This document shows positions 18,845-27,491 of a stretch of 44,507 nucleotides of DNA, piece by piece. A program made the translations under genes and the position numbers. The notes below the pieces were generated by a model. The model had not been told where the DNA came from. It was given only the letters and a program-made list of their open reading frames with translations, and made no database searches. This DNA comes from CAG-1000 sp964545285 (GTDB lineage: Bacteria; Bacillota_I; Bacilli_A; RF39; UBA660): assembly GCA_964545285.1 (NCBI GenBank), contig CAZJEW010000006.1:1-44507 (forward strand). The letters run 5' to 3'. The number at the start of each line of letters is the position of its first letter. The first letter of the stretch is position 1.

Positions 18845-18873
18845 AAAAAAAAGAATATTACATATATTCTTTT
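18845..18873 (-). terminator. Terminator overlapping the end of the small helical protein gene
   Basis: A 10-bp stem (18849-18858 with 18864-18873, AAAAGAATAT/ATATTCTTTT) includes the last codons and the stop of the gene and is followed on the minus strand by six U (18845-18850). Confidence 0.75.
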
Positions 18874-19295
18874 AGTCTTTCAATTTCTTTTTCAAGATAA
18901 CACAAATATTTTTTTGCAATTTTTAGTATTTTTTTATCAGTTACTTCTTTATATTTATCTATCTTACTAGTTAAATCTACACTACCCATAGTTAAACCCT
19001 GAACTATCATTTGTGCTATAGCAGAGTCGCTATTGTCTTTCATTGTTTCCATACTAATTCCAATTTTGCTACTCATTTTTGCAATTAAACTGCTTCTTGA
19101 AGGATTAACATCGTATTTTGACAATATTTTTTCACATATTTTTAAATGTTTTTCATACTCCTTTAACTCTACTTCTAGAAGAGATTTAATTTTATTTTCC
19201 TTATCTTTTAATTTGTTAATTAAATCCGTAGTGGTATAAGAACCCATTTCAGCATTTTCGTATACAAACTCTAATAGTTCTAAATTCTCATTCAT
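18858..19295 (-). CDS. Small all-helical protein of a conserved uncharacterised family
   Basis: A 145-residue protein that is almost entirely amphipathic helix and looks like a four-helix bundle, possibly ferritin-like. The middle segment MSSKIGISMETMKD...IAQMIVQGLTMGSVDL resembles a family of uncharacterised proteins common in Clostridia and Bacilli; I know of no assigned function. There is no signal peptide or membrane helix. I see no conserved E..H metal-ligand pattern, so a di-iron role is not supported. The ATG follows GGAGG at a short spacing. Confidence 0.6.
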   Translation of the reverse strand: MNENLELLEFVYENAEMGSYTTTDLINKLKDKENKIKSLLEVELKEYEKHLKICEKILSKYDVNPSRSSLIAKMSSKIGISMETMKDNSDSAIAQMIVQGLTMGSVDLTSKIDKYKEVTDKKILKIAKKYLCYLEKEIERLKEYM

Positions 19296-19327
19296 ATGTC
19301 CTCCATTAATATTATGGACACATTTAT

Positions 19328-20074
19328 TTAATTAAAACATAAAAGAGGTTCTCTTTTTTTCCAATTTTTAACAATTCTATCTCCAAAATCATTTTCATCA
19401 TACACAAGTTCATTATCATTAATTACTTCAAGAGGTTTACCATAAACATATGCACAACCCAAATCAAACAAACTCCCCATACTATTTCTATTATAAAAAA
19501 TATGAACTGATTCTGAACTTCCAAGTTCACTATCATTTTGTCTACATATTGAATACCCGCCTAAAATATCTGCTTGAACTGTATCAGTATTAGGATTATA
19601 AACACTATATCCACACTTTTTTGAATCAGATACGTATTTTTTCATCTTATTAAGTTCTTCTTCGCTAGCACCTCTTACAGGACAAATCATAAAAATCTTA
19701 TTGGGAACTGCTTCACTACTTTTTATACCAAAAGATACACCAGCTCTTTTGATATTCTCGATTATACTATCAAAGTTATTATTAACAGAAGAATGATTAA
19801 ATTTATTATCACATAACTTTTCCCAAACATATGCCATTAAATTAAATGACTTGGTTGGTTGTTCTAAATCTATTTTATACCTCTGAACTTCATCAATAAC
19901 TTCATCTCTATTCATTATTCGTATATTTTTATTAAGAGCAAATAACATGCCCATTAAAAAAAGCATCCCTTTATCTTTAGTGTTTACTCTGATATTTACC
20001 ACATCACAAACCTTAATCTTTTTAATTTCCTCTTCCAAATCATATCCATCGAATGAATCATAAAATATTTCCAT
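19328..20074 (-). CDS. Nucleoside 2-deoxyribosyltransferase-like protein
   Basis: A 248-residue soluble protein. The C-terminal half looks like the nucleoside 2-deoxyribosyltransferase fold: IFMICPVRGASEEE at its first strand, SELGSSESVHIFYNRNSMGSLFDLGCAY with the pattern where that family has D.GT..E.G.A, and a following strand GKPLEVI. The N-terminal half repeats a similar element (CDVVNIRVNTKDKGMLFLMGMLFALNKNIRIM), as if part of the fold had been duplicated. The real function is uncertain. The usual catalytic Glu is not obvious in either half, where DLG and MG replace ELG. The ATG at 20072-20074 follows GGAGAG; the longer frame from 20107 has no ribosome binding site. Confidence 0.55.
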   Translation of the reverse strand: MEIFYDSFDGYDLEEEIKKIKVCDVVNIRVNTKDKGMLFLMGMLFALNKNIRIMNRDEVIDEVQRYKIDLEQPTKSFNLMAYVWEKLCDNKFNHSSVNNNFDSIIENIKRAGVSFGIKSSEAVPNKIFMICPVRGASEEELNKMKKYVSDSKKCGYSVYNPNTDTVQADILGGYSICRQNDSELGSSESVHIFYNRNSMGSLFDLGCAYVYGKPLEVINDNELVYDENDFGDRIVKNWKKREPLLCFN

Positions 20075-20092
20075 ATTAAACTCTCCAAAATA

Positions 20093-20101
20093 ATTATAAC
20101 A
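20093..20101 (-). promoter_or_regulatory. Extended -10 promoter of the deoxyribosyltransferase-like gene
   Basis: The minus strand reads TGTTATAAT about 8 bases before the GGAGAG ribosome binding site. Confidence 0.65.
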
Positions 20102-20127
20102 TAACAATGGATTTTAAATAAACAATT

Positions 20128-20136
20128 TGATACAAT
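20128..20136 (+). promoter_or_regulatory. Extended -10 promoter of gmk
   Basis: TGATACAAT lies 21 bases before the gmk start codon, followed by AGGAGGAG. Confidence 0.65.
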
Positions 20137-20157
20137 TATCTTACACAGGAGGAGAAT

Positions 20158-20820
20158 ATGATAAAAGAAAACGAGCAAGGTTTATTAATAGTTGTTTCCG
20201 GTCCATCCGGATGTGGAAAAAGTACATTAAACCAAAGATTAATACATGATAATAATAACATTGTAATATCAATATCAGATACTACAAGAAGCCCTAGAGA
20301 TGGAGAAATTGATGGTAAAGATTACAATTTCATTTCAAAAACACAATTCGAAGAAAACATTAAGAAAAACAAATATTTAGAATATGCTATTGTACATTCA
20401 AATAATTATTATGGTACTCCAATAGAAAAAATAGATGAGAAGCTTAAAAAAGGAATTGATGTAATTCTAGAAATAGACATTGAAGGAGCAAGAAAAATAA
20501 ACGAAATTAGAAAAGATGCAGTTTTTATATTTATTATGCCACCATCTATGAAAGAATTAAAAAGAAGACTAATAAATAGATCTACAGAAAATAAAGATCA
20601 AGTAATAGAAAGATTTAAGAATGCATACAAAGAAATAAATGAAGTTTCAAAATATAATTATGTTATTGTTAATGATAATATTAATGAATCATTAGAAAAA
20701 ATGAAATCAATCATAATATGTGAAAAATGTAGGGTTGATAGAATAGAACAAGTATATCTTGGTAATCAAGAAGAAATAATACATGAAATATTAATAGACT
20801 TTGAAAATAAAAGTGAATAA
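20158..20820 (+). CDS. gmk: Guanylate kinase
   Basis: Phosphorylates GMP to GDP with ATP, an essential step in guanine nucleotide supply. The 220-residue protein has the P-loop GPSGCGKST near residue 14, the GMP-binding segment SISDTTRSPRDGEIDGKDYNFIS, the ILEIDIEGARKI strand, and the lid region RRLINRSTENKDQVIERF. Length and motifs are those of normal bacterial guanylate kinase. An excellent AGGAGGAG precedes the ATG. It stands alone, converging with a minus-strand lipoprotein gene across a shared terminator. Confidence 0.96.
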   Translation: MIKENEQGLLIVVSGPSGCGKSTLNQRLIHDNNNIVISISDTTRSPRDGEIDGKDYNFISKTQFEENIKKNKYLEYAIVHSNNYYGTPIEKIDEKLKKGIDVILEIDIEGARKINEIRKDAVFIFIMPPSMKELKRRLINRSTENKDQVIERFKNAYKEINEVSKYNYVIVNDNINESLEKMKSIIICEKCRVDRIEQVYLGNQEEIIHEILIDFENKSE

Positions 20821-20840
20821 TTTTATTCACATTTTATTTC
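20804..20840. terminator. Bidirectional terminator between gmk and a lipoprotein gene
   Basis: An 8-bp core stem GTGAATAA/TTATTCAC (20813-20820 with 20823-20830) is extended past a one-base bulge by AAATAAAA/TTTTATTT. The stop codons of both converging genes lie inside it. Confidence 0.75.
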
Positions 20841-21239
20841 TAAATCTTTTACATCGGTTAAATTTAATAAAAGATAGTTATCTATCTCATAATTCTCATT
20901 TTTATATACTAAATAAGTTCCATTATATGTATAACTAACCATTTCTCCATCATTGAAATTAAAAATATACATTAAATCGTCATCGGTAACAACAACATCA
21001 GTTTTATCTATTATTTTAGTGTTGATAATATTATCATAAAGTTTATCTTTATATGATGTAACATCATAACAAAGTTTTCCCATTTCAGTTATAGTAACCA
21101 TTGTAACACTCTCAATATTCTCACTATTGTCAATCATATATTCATAATAATCTGTAAATCTGAACTCTAAAGAAGTTTCTTCCTTTGCACAACTGCATAA
21201 TATTATGATTATAAATATTACAAACATTGCTCTCTTCAT
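20823..21239 (-). CDS. Small putative lipoprotein
   Basis: A 138-residue protein with a lipoprotein signal (MKRAMFVIFIIIILCSC, Cys 17 as the likely lipid-modified residue). The mature part is acidic, Tyr-rich and mostly beta by appearance, ending in Cys-Glu. I recognise no family. Related only in type to the other lipoproteins in the window. It appears to be a single-gene unit: extended -10 at 21257-21265, ribosome binding site AAGGAG, and the shared terminator at the end. Confidence 0.7.
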   Translation of the reverse strand: MKRAMFVIFIIIILCSCAKEETSLEFRFTDYYEYMIDNSENIESVTMVTITEMGKLCYDVTSYKDKLYDNIINTKIIDKTDVVVTDDDLMYIFNFNDGEMVSYTYNGTYLVYKNENYEIDNYLLLNLTDVKDLEIKCE

Positions 21240-21256
21240 CTATACTCCTTAAATTG

Positions 21257-21265
21257 ATTATAACA
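21257..21265 (-). promoter_or_regulatory. Extended -10 promoter of the small lipoprotein gene
   Basis: The minus strand reads TGTTATAAT about 7 bases before AAGGAG. Confidence 0.65.
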
Positions 21266-21273
21266 TATAAATC

Positions 21274-21304
21274 AAAAGAAGTTCAATTATTTTGAGCTTC
21301 TTTT
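21274..21304 (-). terminator. Probable terminator of htpG
   Basis: A stem of 8 plus 4 base pairs with one mismatch (21274-21286 with 21292-21304) follows the htpG stop by 5 bases. The U tract after it is weak. Confidence 0.6.
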
Positions 21305-21309
21305 ATATA

Positions 21310-23181
21310 TTATTTTGACATTAAATCAACAACTATATTACTGATTTCAGTTGGATTATCAATTGTAAGACCTTCAACTAACCTAGCTTCAGCATATAAT
21401 ACTTTAGCATATTTCTTAAGCGATTCTTTATCTGAATTATATAATGTTTGAAGTTTCTTACTAATAGGATGATCTTTATTTATTTCAAGTATTACTTCAG
21501 CAGATAGTTTATCTGTACCAGGCATTCTATTAATAACTTTTTCCATTTCAATAGATAAGGCACCTTCAGTAGTTAAACATACTGCATTATTAACAAGTTT
21601 ATTCGTAAACTTAATACCCTTAACTTCTGGCAAAGCTTCTTTCATAGTATCAAGTATTTCTTTATTATCTGTGTTAAGTTTCTCAATTTCTTTTTTCTCA
21701 TCATCAGTATTTAAATCAAGATTTGAATCAGAAACATTTAAGAATTCCTTTTTATCATATTCTCCAATGGCTTTAATAGCAAATTCATCAACATATTCTG
21801 TTAAATATAAAATATCATAACCCTTTTTCTTAACCTGTTCAACTTGTGGTAATAAATTGATTTTTTCATTTGACTCACCACAAGCATAATAAATATCTTT
21901 TTGCTCATCAGTCATTTCAGTAGTATAATCTTTAAGCGTAATTAAATCACTTTTGTTTGTAGAATAGAAAATTAACAAATCCTCCAATTTGTCTTTATCC
22001 ATTCCGAAATTATTATAAATTCCATACTTAATTTGAATACCGAATTCTTTAAAGAAATCTTTATATTTGTCTTTGTCATCTCTAAGCATAGAAGTTAATT
22101 CCTTACTTATTTTGCTTTCTAAACTTTTAGCAATTTCCTTTACTTTCTTATCATTTTGAAGGGTTTCACGAGAAATATTTAATGATAAATCATCACTATC
22201 TATAACTCCTTTTACAAAGCTAAAATAATCTGGTAATAATTCTTCGCATTTATCCATTATCAATACACCATTTGAATATAATTGAAGCCCTTTTTTATAT
22301 TCTTTAGTATAAAAATCATATGGAGCTTTAGAAGGAATAAATAATATGCTCCTATAACTGCACAAACCTTCTACACTAAAATGTATTACTTTTAGTGGTT
22401 TATTATAATCATTAAATTTATCAGCATAAAAACTATTGTATTCTTCATCTGTTATTTTAGACTTGTTTTTATTCCATAAAGGAGTCATACTATTAATTAT
22501 TTCATTTTCATAAATAGTATCAAATTCATCTTTATTGTCTTTTTTAGTTTCTTTATGTTCACATAATAACTCTATAGGATAACTAATATAATCAGAATAC
22601 TTCTTAACAAGCAATTTTATTTTTGATTCTTCGAGATATTCATCATATTCTTCTCCTTCTTTAATATAAAGAGTAATTAAAGTTCCGCTTTCTTCTTTCT
22701 TACTTTCTTCAATTGTATAGCCATCAGATCCGCTACTTGTCCATAAATATGATTCATCAGAATCTATACTTTTAGAAAGTACTTCAACTTTATTTGAAAC
22801 CATAAAAGCAGAATAGAAACCAACACCAAATTGACCTATAATATTAATATCTTTTTTGCTTTCATTAGATTCCTTAAAATCAAGAGAGCCACTTTTGGCT
22901 ATGGTACCTAAATTAGTTTCAAGTTCTTCTTTATTCATTCCACAACCATTATCAGATAATTTAACAATTCTGTTTTTCTTGTCTAGTTCAATGTGTATTT
23001 TCAAGTCTTTTTTACTAACACTCATTCCTTTTTCTGTAAGTGATTTATAATATTTCTTATCAATAGCATCACTTGCGTTTGATATAAGTTCCCTTAAAAA
23101 TATATCTTTATTAGTATATACTGAATTAATCATCATATCTAATAATTTTTTTGATTCAGATTTAAATTCTTTCTTTTTCAT
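21310..23181 (-). CDS. htpG: Molecular chaperone HtpG (Hsp90)
   Basis: The bacterial Hsp90, an ATP-driven cytosolic chaperone. The 623-residue product has the GHKL ATPase motifs near the N-terminus: FLRELISNASDAIDK, SDNGCGMNKEEL and GQFGVGFYSAFMV, then SSGSDGYTI and the middle and C-terminal domains at normal length (NISRETLQ, and MPGTDKLSAEVILEINKDHP near the end). The reading frame could begin at 23223, but AGGAG lies just before the ATG at 23179-23181, and the protein then starts MKKKEFKSESKKLLDMMINSVY as expected. The promoter at 23203-23230 overlaps a CIRCE element (23217-23243), so HrcA repression and heat induction are expected. Confidence 0.97.
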   Translation of the reverse strand: MKKKEFKSESKKLLDMMINSVYTNKDIFLRELISNASDAIDKKYYKSLTEKGMSVSKKDLKIHIELDKKNRIVKLSDNGCGMNKEELETNLGTIAKSGSLDFKESNESKKDINIIGQFGVGFYSAFMVSNKVEVLSKSIDSDESYLWTSSGSDGYTIEESKKEESGTLITLYIKEGEEYDEYLEESKIKLLVKKYSDYISYPIELLCEHKETKKDNKDEFDTIYENEIINSMTPLWNKNKSKITDEEYNSFYADKFNDYNKPLKVIHFSVEGLCSYRSILFIPSKAPYDFYTKEYKKGLQLYSNGVLIMDKCEELLPDYFSFVKGVIDSDDLSLNISRETLQNDKKVKEIAKSLESKISKELTSMLRDDKDKYKDFFKEFGIQIKYGIYNNFGMDKDKLEDLLIFYSTNKSDLITLKDYTTEMTDEQKDIYYACGESNEKINLLPQVEQVKKKGYDILYLTEYVDEFAIKAIGEYDKKEFLNVSDSNLDLNTDDEKKEIEKLNTDNKEILDTMKEALPEVKGIKFTNKLVNNAVCLTTEGALSIEMEKVINRMPGTDKLSAEVILEINKDHPISKKLQTLYNSDKESLKKYAKVLYAEARLVEGLTIDNPTEISNIVVDLMSK

Positions 23182-23202
23182 ATAATCATCTCCTAATAAA
23201 TA

Positions 23203-23230
23203 ATTATACTCATCTTTTAGCACTTGTCAA
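23203..23230 (-). promoter_or_regulatory. htpG promoter
   Basis: On the minus strand a perfect TTGACA (23225-23230) and a perfect TATAAT (23203-23208) are separated by 16 bases. It is one of the best -35/-10 pairs in the window. The -35 box lies in the middle of the CIRCE inverted repeat. Confidence 0.85.
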
Positions 23231-23243
23231 TAGTGAGTGCTAA
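23217..23243. promoter_or_regulatory. CIRCE operator (HrcA binding site) of htpG
   Basis: TTAGCACTT-N9-GAGTGCTAA matches the CIRCE consensus TTAGCACTC-N9-GAGTGCTAA at 17 of 18 positions and has the exact 9-base spacer. HrcA bound here would cover the -35 box. The element begins one base after the stop codon of the upstream Sel1-repeat gene. Confidence 0.93.
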
Positions 23244-23244
23244 A

Positions 23245-24438
23245 TTATTCGCTAAAATATTTTTTTAAATTAATCTTCGACCATTTGCATCGTTCTCCAA
23301 TTGGAGCTTTATTTGATTCATTATAATAAAAGTAAGCTAAATCTTTATTTCCTTTTTTTCTATAATATTCTCCCATTTTATTAAGTGCCCAACTTTCATT
23401 CATATCTGCGCTTGTTTTATAATATTTTACCGCTTCATCTTCATTACTACACAATAGTCCCAAGTTGTTAAATGCAAAAGTATAACCTAGTTCACTAGAC
23501 TTAATAAAATAATCCTTAGCCTTTTCAATATTGCACTCATTTTTAGGATTAATTCCTAATAAATAGCATTTACCCATAGTATTTAACCCAGCTGCGCTTC
23601 CAAGCTTTATAGACTCATTTAAATATTTCCATAACGTATCAAAATCATATTTAACTTTTTTTGTTAATATCATATTAGCAATCATCCAACAGGCTTTTGG
23701 ATGTCCCTTATCAGCTGCAATCATATAATAATAATAAGATTTTTTATAATTATGCTTTCCATCAACCAAACCATCGAATTCCAAAGAACCTAAATCAGCA
23801 CAAGCATACATATTACCTCTTTTAGATAATTCTCTTAAGGAATTTATATGACTAAAACCTTCATATAATTTTATTTTTAAATACTCTGTTAACTCTTCTT
23901 CATTTATTTTAATGTTAATATCTTGTTTATATATAGGTTGTTTATTTTCCAAAATTATATATTCTAAAAAATCAATTATACAATCATATAGATCATTATT
24001 GTCAATTAATTTACCTAAATTAAGTGTAAATTTTTCATTAACATTAATATCTTTTTTTGATATTTTTAACAATTCTACACACAATTTGTATAAGTTATGA
24101 TTATTATTTATATTTTTTAACGTTTTTTCATCATCTAAATAAATGTGCTCATCTAATATACTTATTAGAGATATTATTGTATTAACAAATACACTTCTAT
24201 CTTTTTTATATATATGGAAACAATCAATATATTTCTTTTTATATTCAATTCCAATAGCTCTGATACCAATACAATAATTGTTAACAGTTTGCGAATTTAT
24301 TTCATTTACATTAAATAACGTGCAAAAGATTTCACTTTGCATTGCACTATTTCCTTTAGATATTTTTTTAATTTCATTAAAAAGGTTCCCCAATGACAAA
24401 TAATTGCCTTCGTTCATTTTTATATAATTTTTCTTCAT
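23245..24438 (-). CDS. Sel1-like repeat protein with a conserved N-terminal domain
   Basis: A 397-residue soluble protein. Residues about 200-390 are Sel1/TPR-like helical repeats, each about 36 residues with A..LG or A...MG patterns (for example YACADLGSLEFDG, AACWM-like helices, GLNTMGKCYLLG, AFNNLGLLC, ALNKMGEYY). Such solenoids bind proteins. The N-terminal 200 residues include AMQSEIFCTLFNVNEINSQTVNNYCIGIRAIG, a pattern I associate with uncharacterised Sel1-type proteins of Erysipelotrichia-like bacteria. Start: ATG after GGAGA with an extended -10 upstream. It sits upstream of htpG in the same direction, but htpG has its own promoter. Confidence 0.75.
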   Translation of the reverse strand: MKKNYIKMNEGNYLSLGNLFNEIKKISKGNSAMQSEIFCTLFNVNEINSQTVNNYCIGIRAIGIEYKKKYIDCFHIYKKDRSVFVNTIISLISILDEHIYLDDEKTLKNINNNHNLYKLCVELLKISKKDINVNEKFTLNLGKLIDNNDLYDCIIDFLEYIILENKQPIYKQDINIKINEEELTEYLKIKLYEGFSHINSLRELSKRGNMYACADLGSLEFDGLVDGKHNYKKSYYYYMIAADKGHPKACWMIANMILTKKVKYDFDTLWKYLNESIKLGSAAGLNTMGKCYLLGINPKNECNIEKAKDYFIKSSELGYTFAFNNLGLLCSNEDEAVKYYKTSADMNESWALNKMGEYYRKKGNKDLAYFYYNESNKAPIGERCKWSKINLKKYFSE

Positions 24439-24457
24439 AATATCTCCACATAAATAT

Positions 24458-24466
24458 ATTATATCA
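24458..24466 (-). promoter_or_regulatory. Extended -10 promoter of the Sel1-repeat gene
   Basis: The minus strand reads TGATATAAT about 8 bases before the GTGGAGA ribosome binding site. Confidence 0.65.
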
Positions 24467-24521
24467 TAGATGTGGATTGGGTGTGGATATGGTTTTGTAG
24501 ACTTTTTTTAGTGTAGTTTTA

Positions 24522-24527
24522 TATAAT
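24522..24527 (+). promoter_or_regulatory. -10 box of the symporter gene
   Basis: A perfect TATAAT lies 19 bases before the start codon. TAGACT at 24498-24503 is a possible -35 with 18-base spacing but a poor match. Confidence 0.5.
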
Positions 24528-24546
24528 TATATTAGAAGGAGAAATT

Positions 24547-25773
24547 ATGAAAAAATTCATAAAAAATTATAAGTTATCACTTATATTAATATGTTCAATT
24601 ATTATTGGTGCAATAATTGGACTAATATTCAAAGAAAAAGCATCAGTTTTAAGTCCATTTGGAGATTTATTCTTAAATCTATTATTGGTAATAATTATCC
24701 CATTAGTATTTTTAACTATTACTACGTCAATAGGAAAAATGAAAACACCTAAAAGAGTTGGAAAAATTTTAGGAAGTATAATAGGTGTATTTGTTATTAC
24801 ATCATTAGTTAGTGTTTTGATTGGTATGTTTGCTATGAGAAGCACAAAATTAGTTAATGTAGATGATTCAAAAGTAATAAGAGAATCGTTAACACTCGAA
24901 GAAGAAACTGTAACCGAAGACGTAAATTTTCTTGAAAGAACTGTTCAAACCATAAGTGTTAACAATTTTAGTAAAATACTTACAAACGAAAACATGATAG
25001 CACTAATAGTATTTTCAATAATATTTGGAATATCTATTAATTTATCAAAAGAAAAAGGAAAAGCATTATTAAATGTTCTTGAAAGTGCAACAGAAGTAAT
25101 ACAAAAATTCATAAATATTATTATGTACTATGCTCCGATAGGACTTGGATGCTATTTTGCATCACTAGTAGGTACATTTGGAAGTTCAATTGCTATTGGA
25201 TATACCAAATCATTAATAATTTATATAATAGCTTGTATATTTGTATACTTCGTTGTTTACTCACTATATGCATTTATAGTAGGAGGAAAAAGAGGATTTA
25301 AAAGCTATTGGAAAAATATAATTCCACCAACTGTTACAGCATTAGCTACTTGTTCATCTGCAGCATCAATACCTGTAAATACTAAAGCAGCAAAAGACAT
25401 CGGCGTTCCAGATGACATAGCAGATACAACAATTCCTTTGGGAACAAGTTTTCATAAAGACGGATCAATTATAGGAAGTGTATTTAAAATAATGTTTCTA
25501 GTTTGTTTATTTAATAGCTCAGTCTCATATTTTCAAGTATTAGGTGTAGCATTATTAGCAACATTACTAGTTACAGCAGTACCAATTGGCGGAGGAACAA
25601 TATCAGAAATGCTAATAATTACAGTACTAGGGTTTCCGATTGCAGCTTTACCAATATTAACAATAATAGCAACAATAATAGATGCTCCTGCAACGGTATT
25701 AAATGTAGTTGGAGACACAGCTTCAAGCATGTTAGTAACTAAAATAGTAGACAATAAAAAGTGGTTAAACTAA
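24547..25773 (+). CDS. Dicarboxylate/amino acid:cation symporter (DAACS family)
   Basis: A 408-residue secondary transporter of the GltP/DctA/SstT superfamily, which couples uptake of acidic or small neutral amino acids or C4-dicarboxylates to Na+ or H+. Multiple hydrophobic helices cover the protein. The family core is visible: the serine-rich re-entrant loop TALATCSSAASIPVNTKAAKDIG, then DTTIPLGTSFHKDGSIIGSVFK in helix 7 (where most members have PLG.....DG), and IDAPATVLNVVGDTASSMLV in helix 8. The N in NVVGD matches the conserved substrate-binding region. The substrate cannot be read from sequence alone. ATG follows GAAGGAG. Single-gene unit ending in a strong terminator. Confidence 0.9.
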   Translation: MKKFIKNYKLSLILICSIIIGAIIGLIFKEKASVLSPFGDLFLNLLLVIIIPLVFLTITTSIGKMKTPKRVGKILGSIIGVFVITSLVSVLIGMFAMRSTKLVNVDDSKVIRESLTLEEETVTEDVNFLERTVQTISVNNFSKILTNENMIALIVFSIIFGISINLSKEKGKALLNVLESATEVIQKFINIIMYYAPIGLGCYFASLVGTFGSSIAIGYTKSLIIYIIACIFVYFVVYSLYAFIVGGKRGFKSYWKNIIPPTVTALATCSSAASIPVNTKAAKDIGVPDDIADTTIPLGTSFHKDGSIIGSVFKIMFLVCLFNSSVSYFQVLGVALLATLLVTAVPIGGGTISEMLIITVLGFPIAALPILTIIATIIDAPATVLNVVGDTASSMLVTKIVDNKKWLN

Positions 25774-25783
25774 ACCACTTTTT
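25756..25783. terminator. Bidirectional terminator between the symporter and DUF2207 genes
   Basis: An 11-bp stem AAAAAGTGGTT/AACCACTTTTT (25756-25766 with 25773-25783) with a 6-base loop spans the symporter stop codon. Runs of A and T on its two sides serve both strands. Confidence 0.85.
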
Positions 25784-25800
25784 AAATGTATAAATAAATA

Positions 25801-27477
25801 TTATCGAGTACCTCCGCCTCCGCCTCCGCCAAAGGAACCACCGCCACCACCAGAAGAAAATCCTCCGCCACCAGCACTATAATTTCTTGCAGCAGTTCTC
25901 GCGGAAGAAGCACTTACAACAGCAGCACTACTGAAATGATTTAATAAAATTATATCAGCAACATCAATATTACTATTTTGCATTTCTTGAATAACTTCAG
26001 GATATAATTTTTTAAATTGTTTTGCAACTTGATCAGCAATACCAAATATCTGTGCATACATAAGATATTCTTTCCACAATTTAACTTCAATAGGTTTTTT
26101 CTCATCCATACTTGCAAATTCCATTAAATATTTTTTAAGACCAGCAAGTTCGATGGCATCATTTTTAACTTTATCATCTATTAAATACTTACTACCTGCT
26201 TTTGTAACTAATGAATCACTACAATACAAATCTCTACCATACTCTTCAGCAGAAGTAAACCAATCTAACAATTTATTGTAATGGTTTTTAGCATATTTTT
26301 CGAATTCGTCCTCTTCTAGAATTCCATCATTACTTGCAGCATATATAATATTATAAATATCTTGTTCAACTTTAATATCAGATTCACCAAATTTACTTAA
26401 GTCAACGCTGATAACTTCTTTTGTACCACCTAACAATTTTTTCTTTTCTTCTTTAACAATAGATATCTTATCCTTATCTATCCATTTTAAAAATATTGAA
26501 CCAAAGAAATCAGTATTTTTTTTGTTTAATTTGTATGCTTGTGCGATAAAATATGCTCTATATATATCTTTTTTACAAGGAATATCTCTGAAAGCATTTA
26601 TATCATTCATATTAATTTTCTTACCAGCTTCTCCAAATTTATACTTTTCTTTTCCAATTATAATAGCTGCAAATACTCCATCAAACAAAAGAAAAATAAT
26701 TATATTTGTAATAGTACCTATGATATTGCTTCCTTCTCCATAATCATAATCATACGAACCATTTTCAACATCTTTTTCAACATCATCAAAAGTAATCATA
26801 TCATCATGTCTTATTTCATTTGCTAACTCAAAATAGTTTAAAGGAAATTTAACAAGTAAAACAGCATAATCAGTGGAACTTAAAGAAGTATTTTCATCAT
26901 TTGATAAATAAATCTTTCCACCATTAACATATGCATATCCTTTATAACCATATCCCCATACATCTAAACTATCACTAAAATCTTCGTAACCAGTAATAAC
27001 TACTGTGAAGTTTTTAGCAGGTGTATTCAATGCATTAACAAACTTTCTTTCAAAAACTTGAGCATCATCTACTAAAAATATTGCATTTTCTAAATCATAA
27101 GAAATTGTATATGTTTTGTGACCATATTCACTAATTCCCCAACACAATTCAATACCATTAGAAACAGTATTAATACCGTATTTATAAGCTTTATCTTCAA
27201 ATGAGCCATCAACATTCCAATTAGATTCTCCTGTATAGTAATAGCTTTCATCACTAACACTGAAATTAGTAATATTCATTTCCCCAAGATTTAATTCTTG
27301 CTTATATACTTCAGTTCCCTCGCTGTTATTCATATCCCATACTTCAACAACGTGGACAATGCCATCTTTATCAATTGTAGCTTCGATATCTAAAGAATTT
27401 AAAGTATTTGCCTTTAGTGTACTTATAGAGATAATAAAAGTAAAAACAAAAGCAAAAATATATTTTATATTTCTCAT
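25801..27477 (-). CDS. DUF2207 family membrane protein
   Basis: A 558-residue protein: signal peptide (about 1-23), an extracellular DUF2207 domain to about 245 (opening with DIEATIDKDGIVHVVEVWDM), one visible membrane segment (NIIGTITNIIIFLLFDGVFAAIII, about 250-273), a cytoplasmic helical part, and a Gly/Ser-rich tail of about 30 residues. DUF2207 proteins are often encoded next to LemA, as here. The function is not established, with links to envelope stress suggested for the pair. The tail is encoded by a GC-rich run unlike the surrounding DNA. The gene starts 15 bases after a terminator-like hairpin that follows lemA. Confidence 0.88.
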   Translation of the reverse strand: MRNIKYIFAFVFTFIISISTLKANTLNSLDIEATIDKDGIVHVVEVWDMNNSEGTEVYKQELNLGEMNITNFSVSDESYYYTGESNWNVDGSFEDKAYKYGINTVSNGIELCWGISEYGHKTYTISYDLENAIFLVDDAQVFERKFVNALNTPAKNFTVVITGYEDFSDSLDVWGYGYKGYAYVNGGKIYLSNDENTSLSSTDYAVLLVKFPLNYFELANEIRHDDMITFDDVEKDVENGSYDYDYGEGSNIIGTITNIIIFLLFDGVFAAIIIGKEKYKFGEAGKKINMNDINAFRDIPCKKDIYRAYFIAQAYKLNKKNTDFFGSIFLKWIDKDKISIVKEEKKKLLGGTKEVISVDLSKFGESDIKVEQDIYNIIYAASNDGILEEDEFEKYAKNHYNKLLDWFTSAEEYGRDLYCSDSLVTKAGSKYLIDDKVKNDAIELAGLKKYLMEFASMDEKKPIEVKLWKEYLMYAQIFGIADQVAKQFKKLYPEVIQEMQNSNIDVADIILLNHFSSAAVVSASSARTAARNYSAGGGGFSSGGGGGSFGGGGGGGTR

Positions 27478-27491
27478 TTATCCTCCATTTT

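Noticed and set aside
25801..25900. GC-rich repeat as a mobile or CRISPR-like repeat
   Set aside because: It simply encodes the Gly/Ser-rich tail of the DUF2207 protein in frame.
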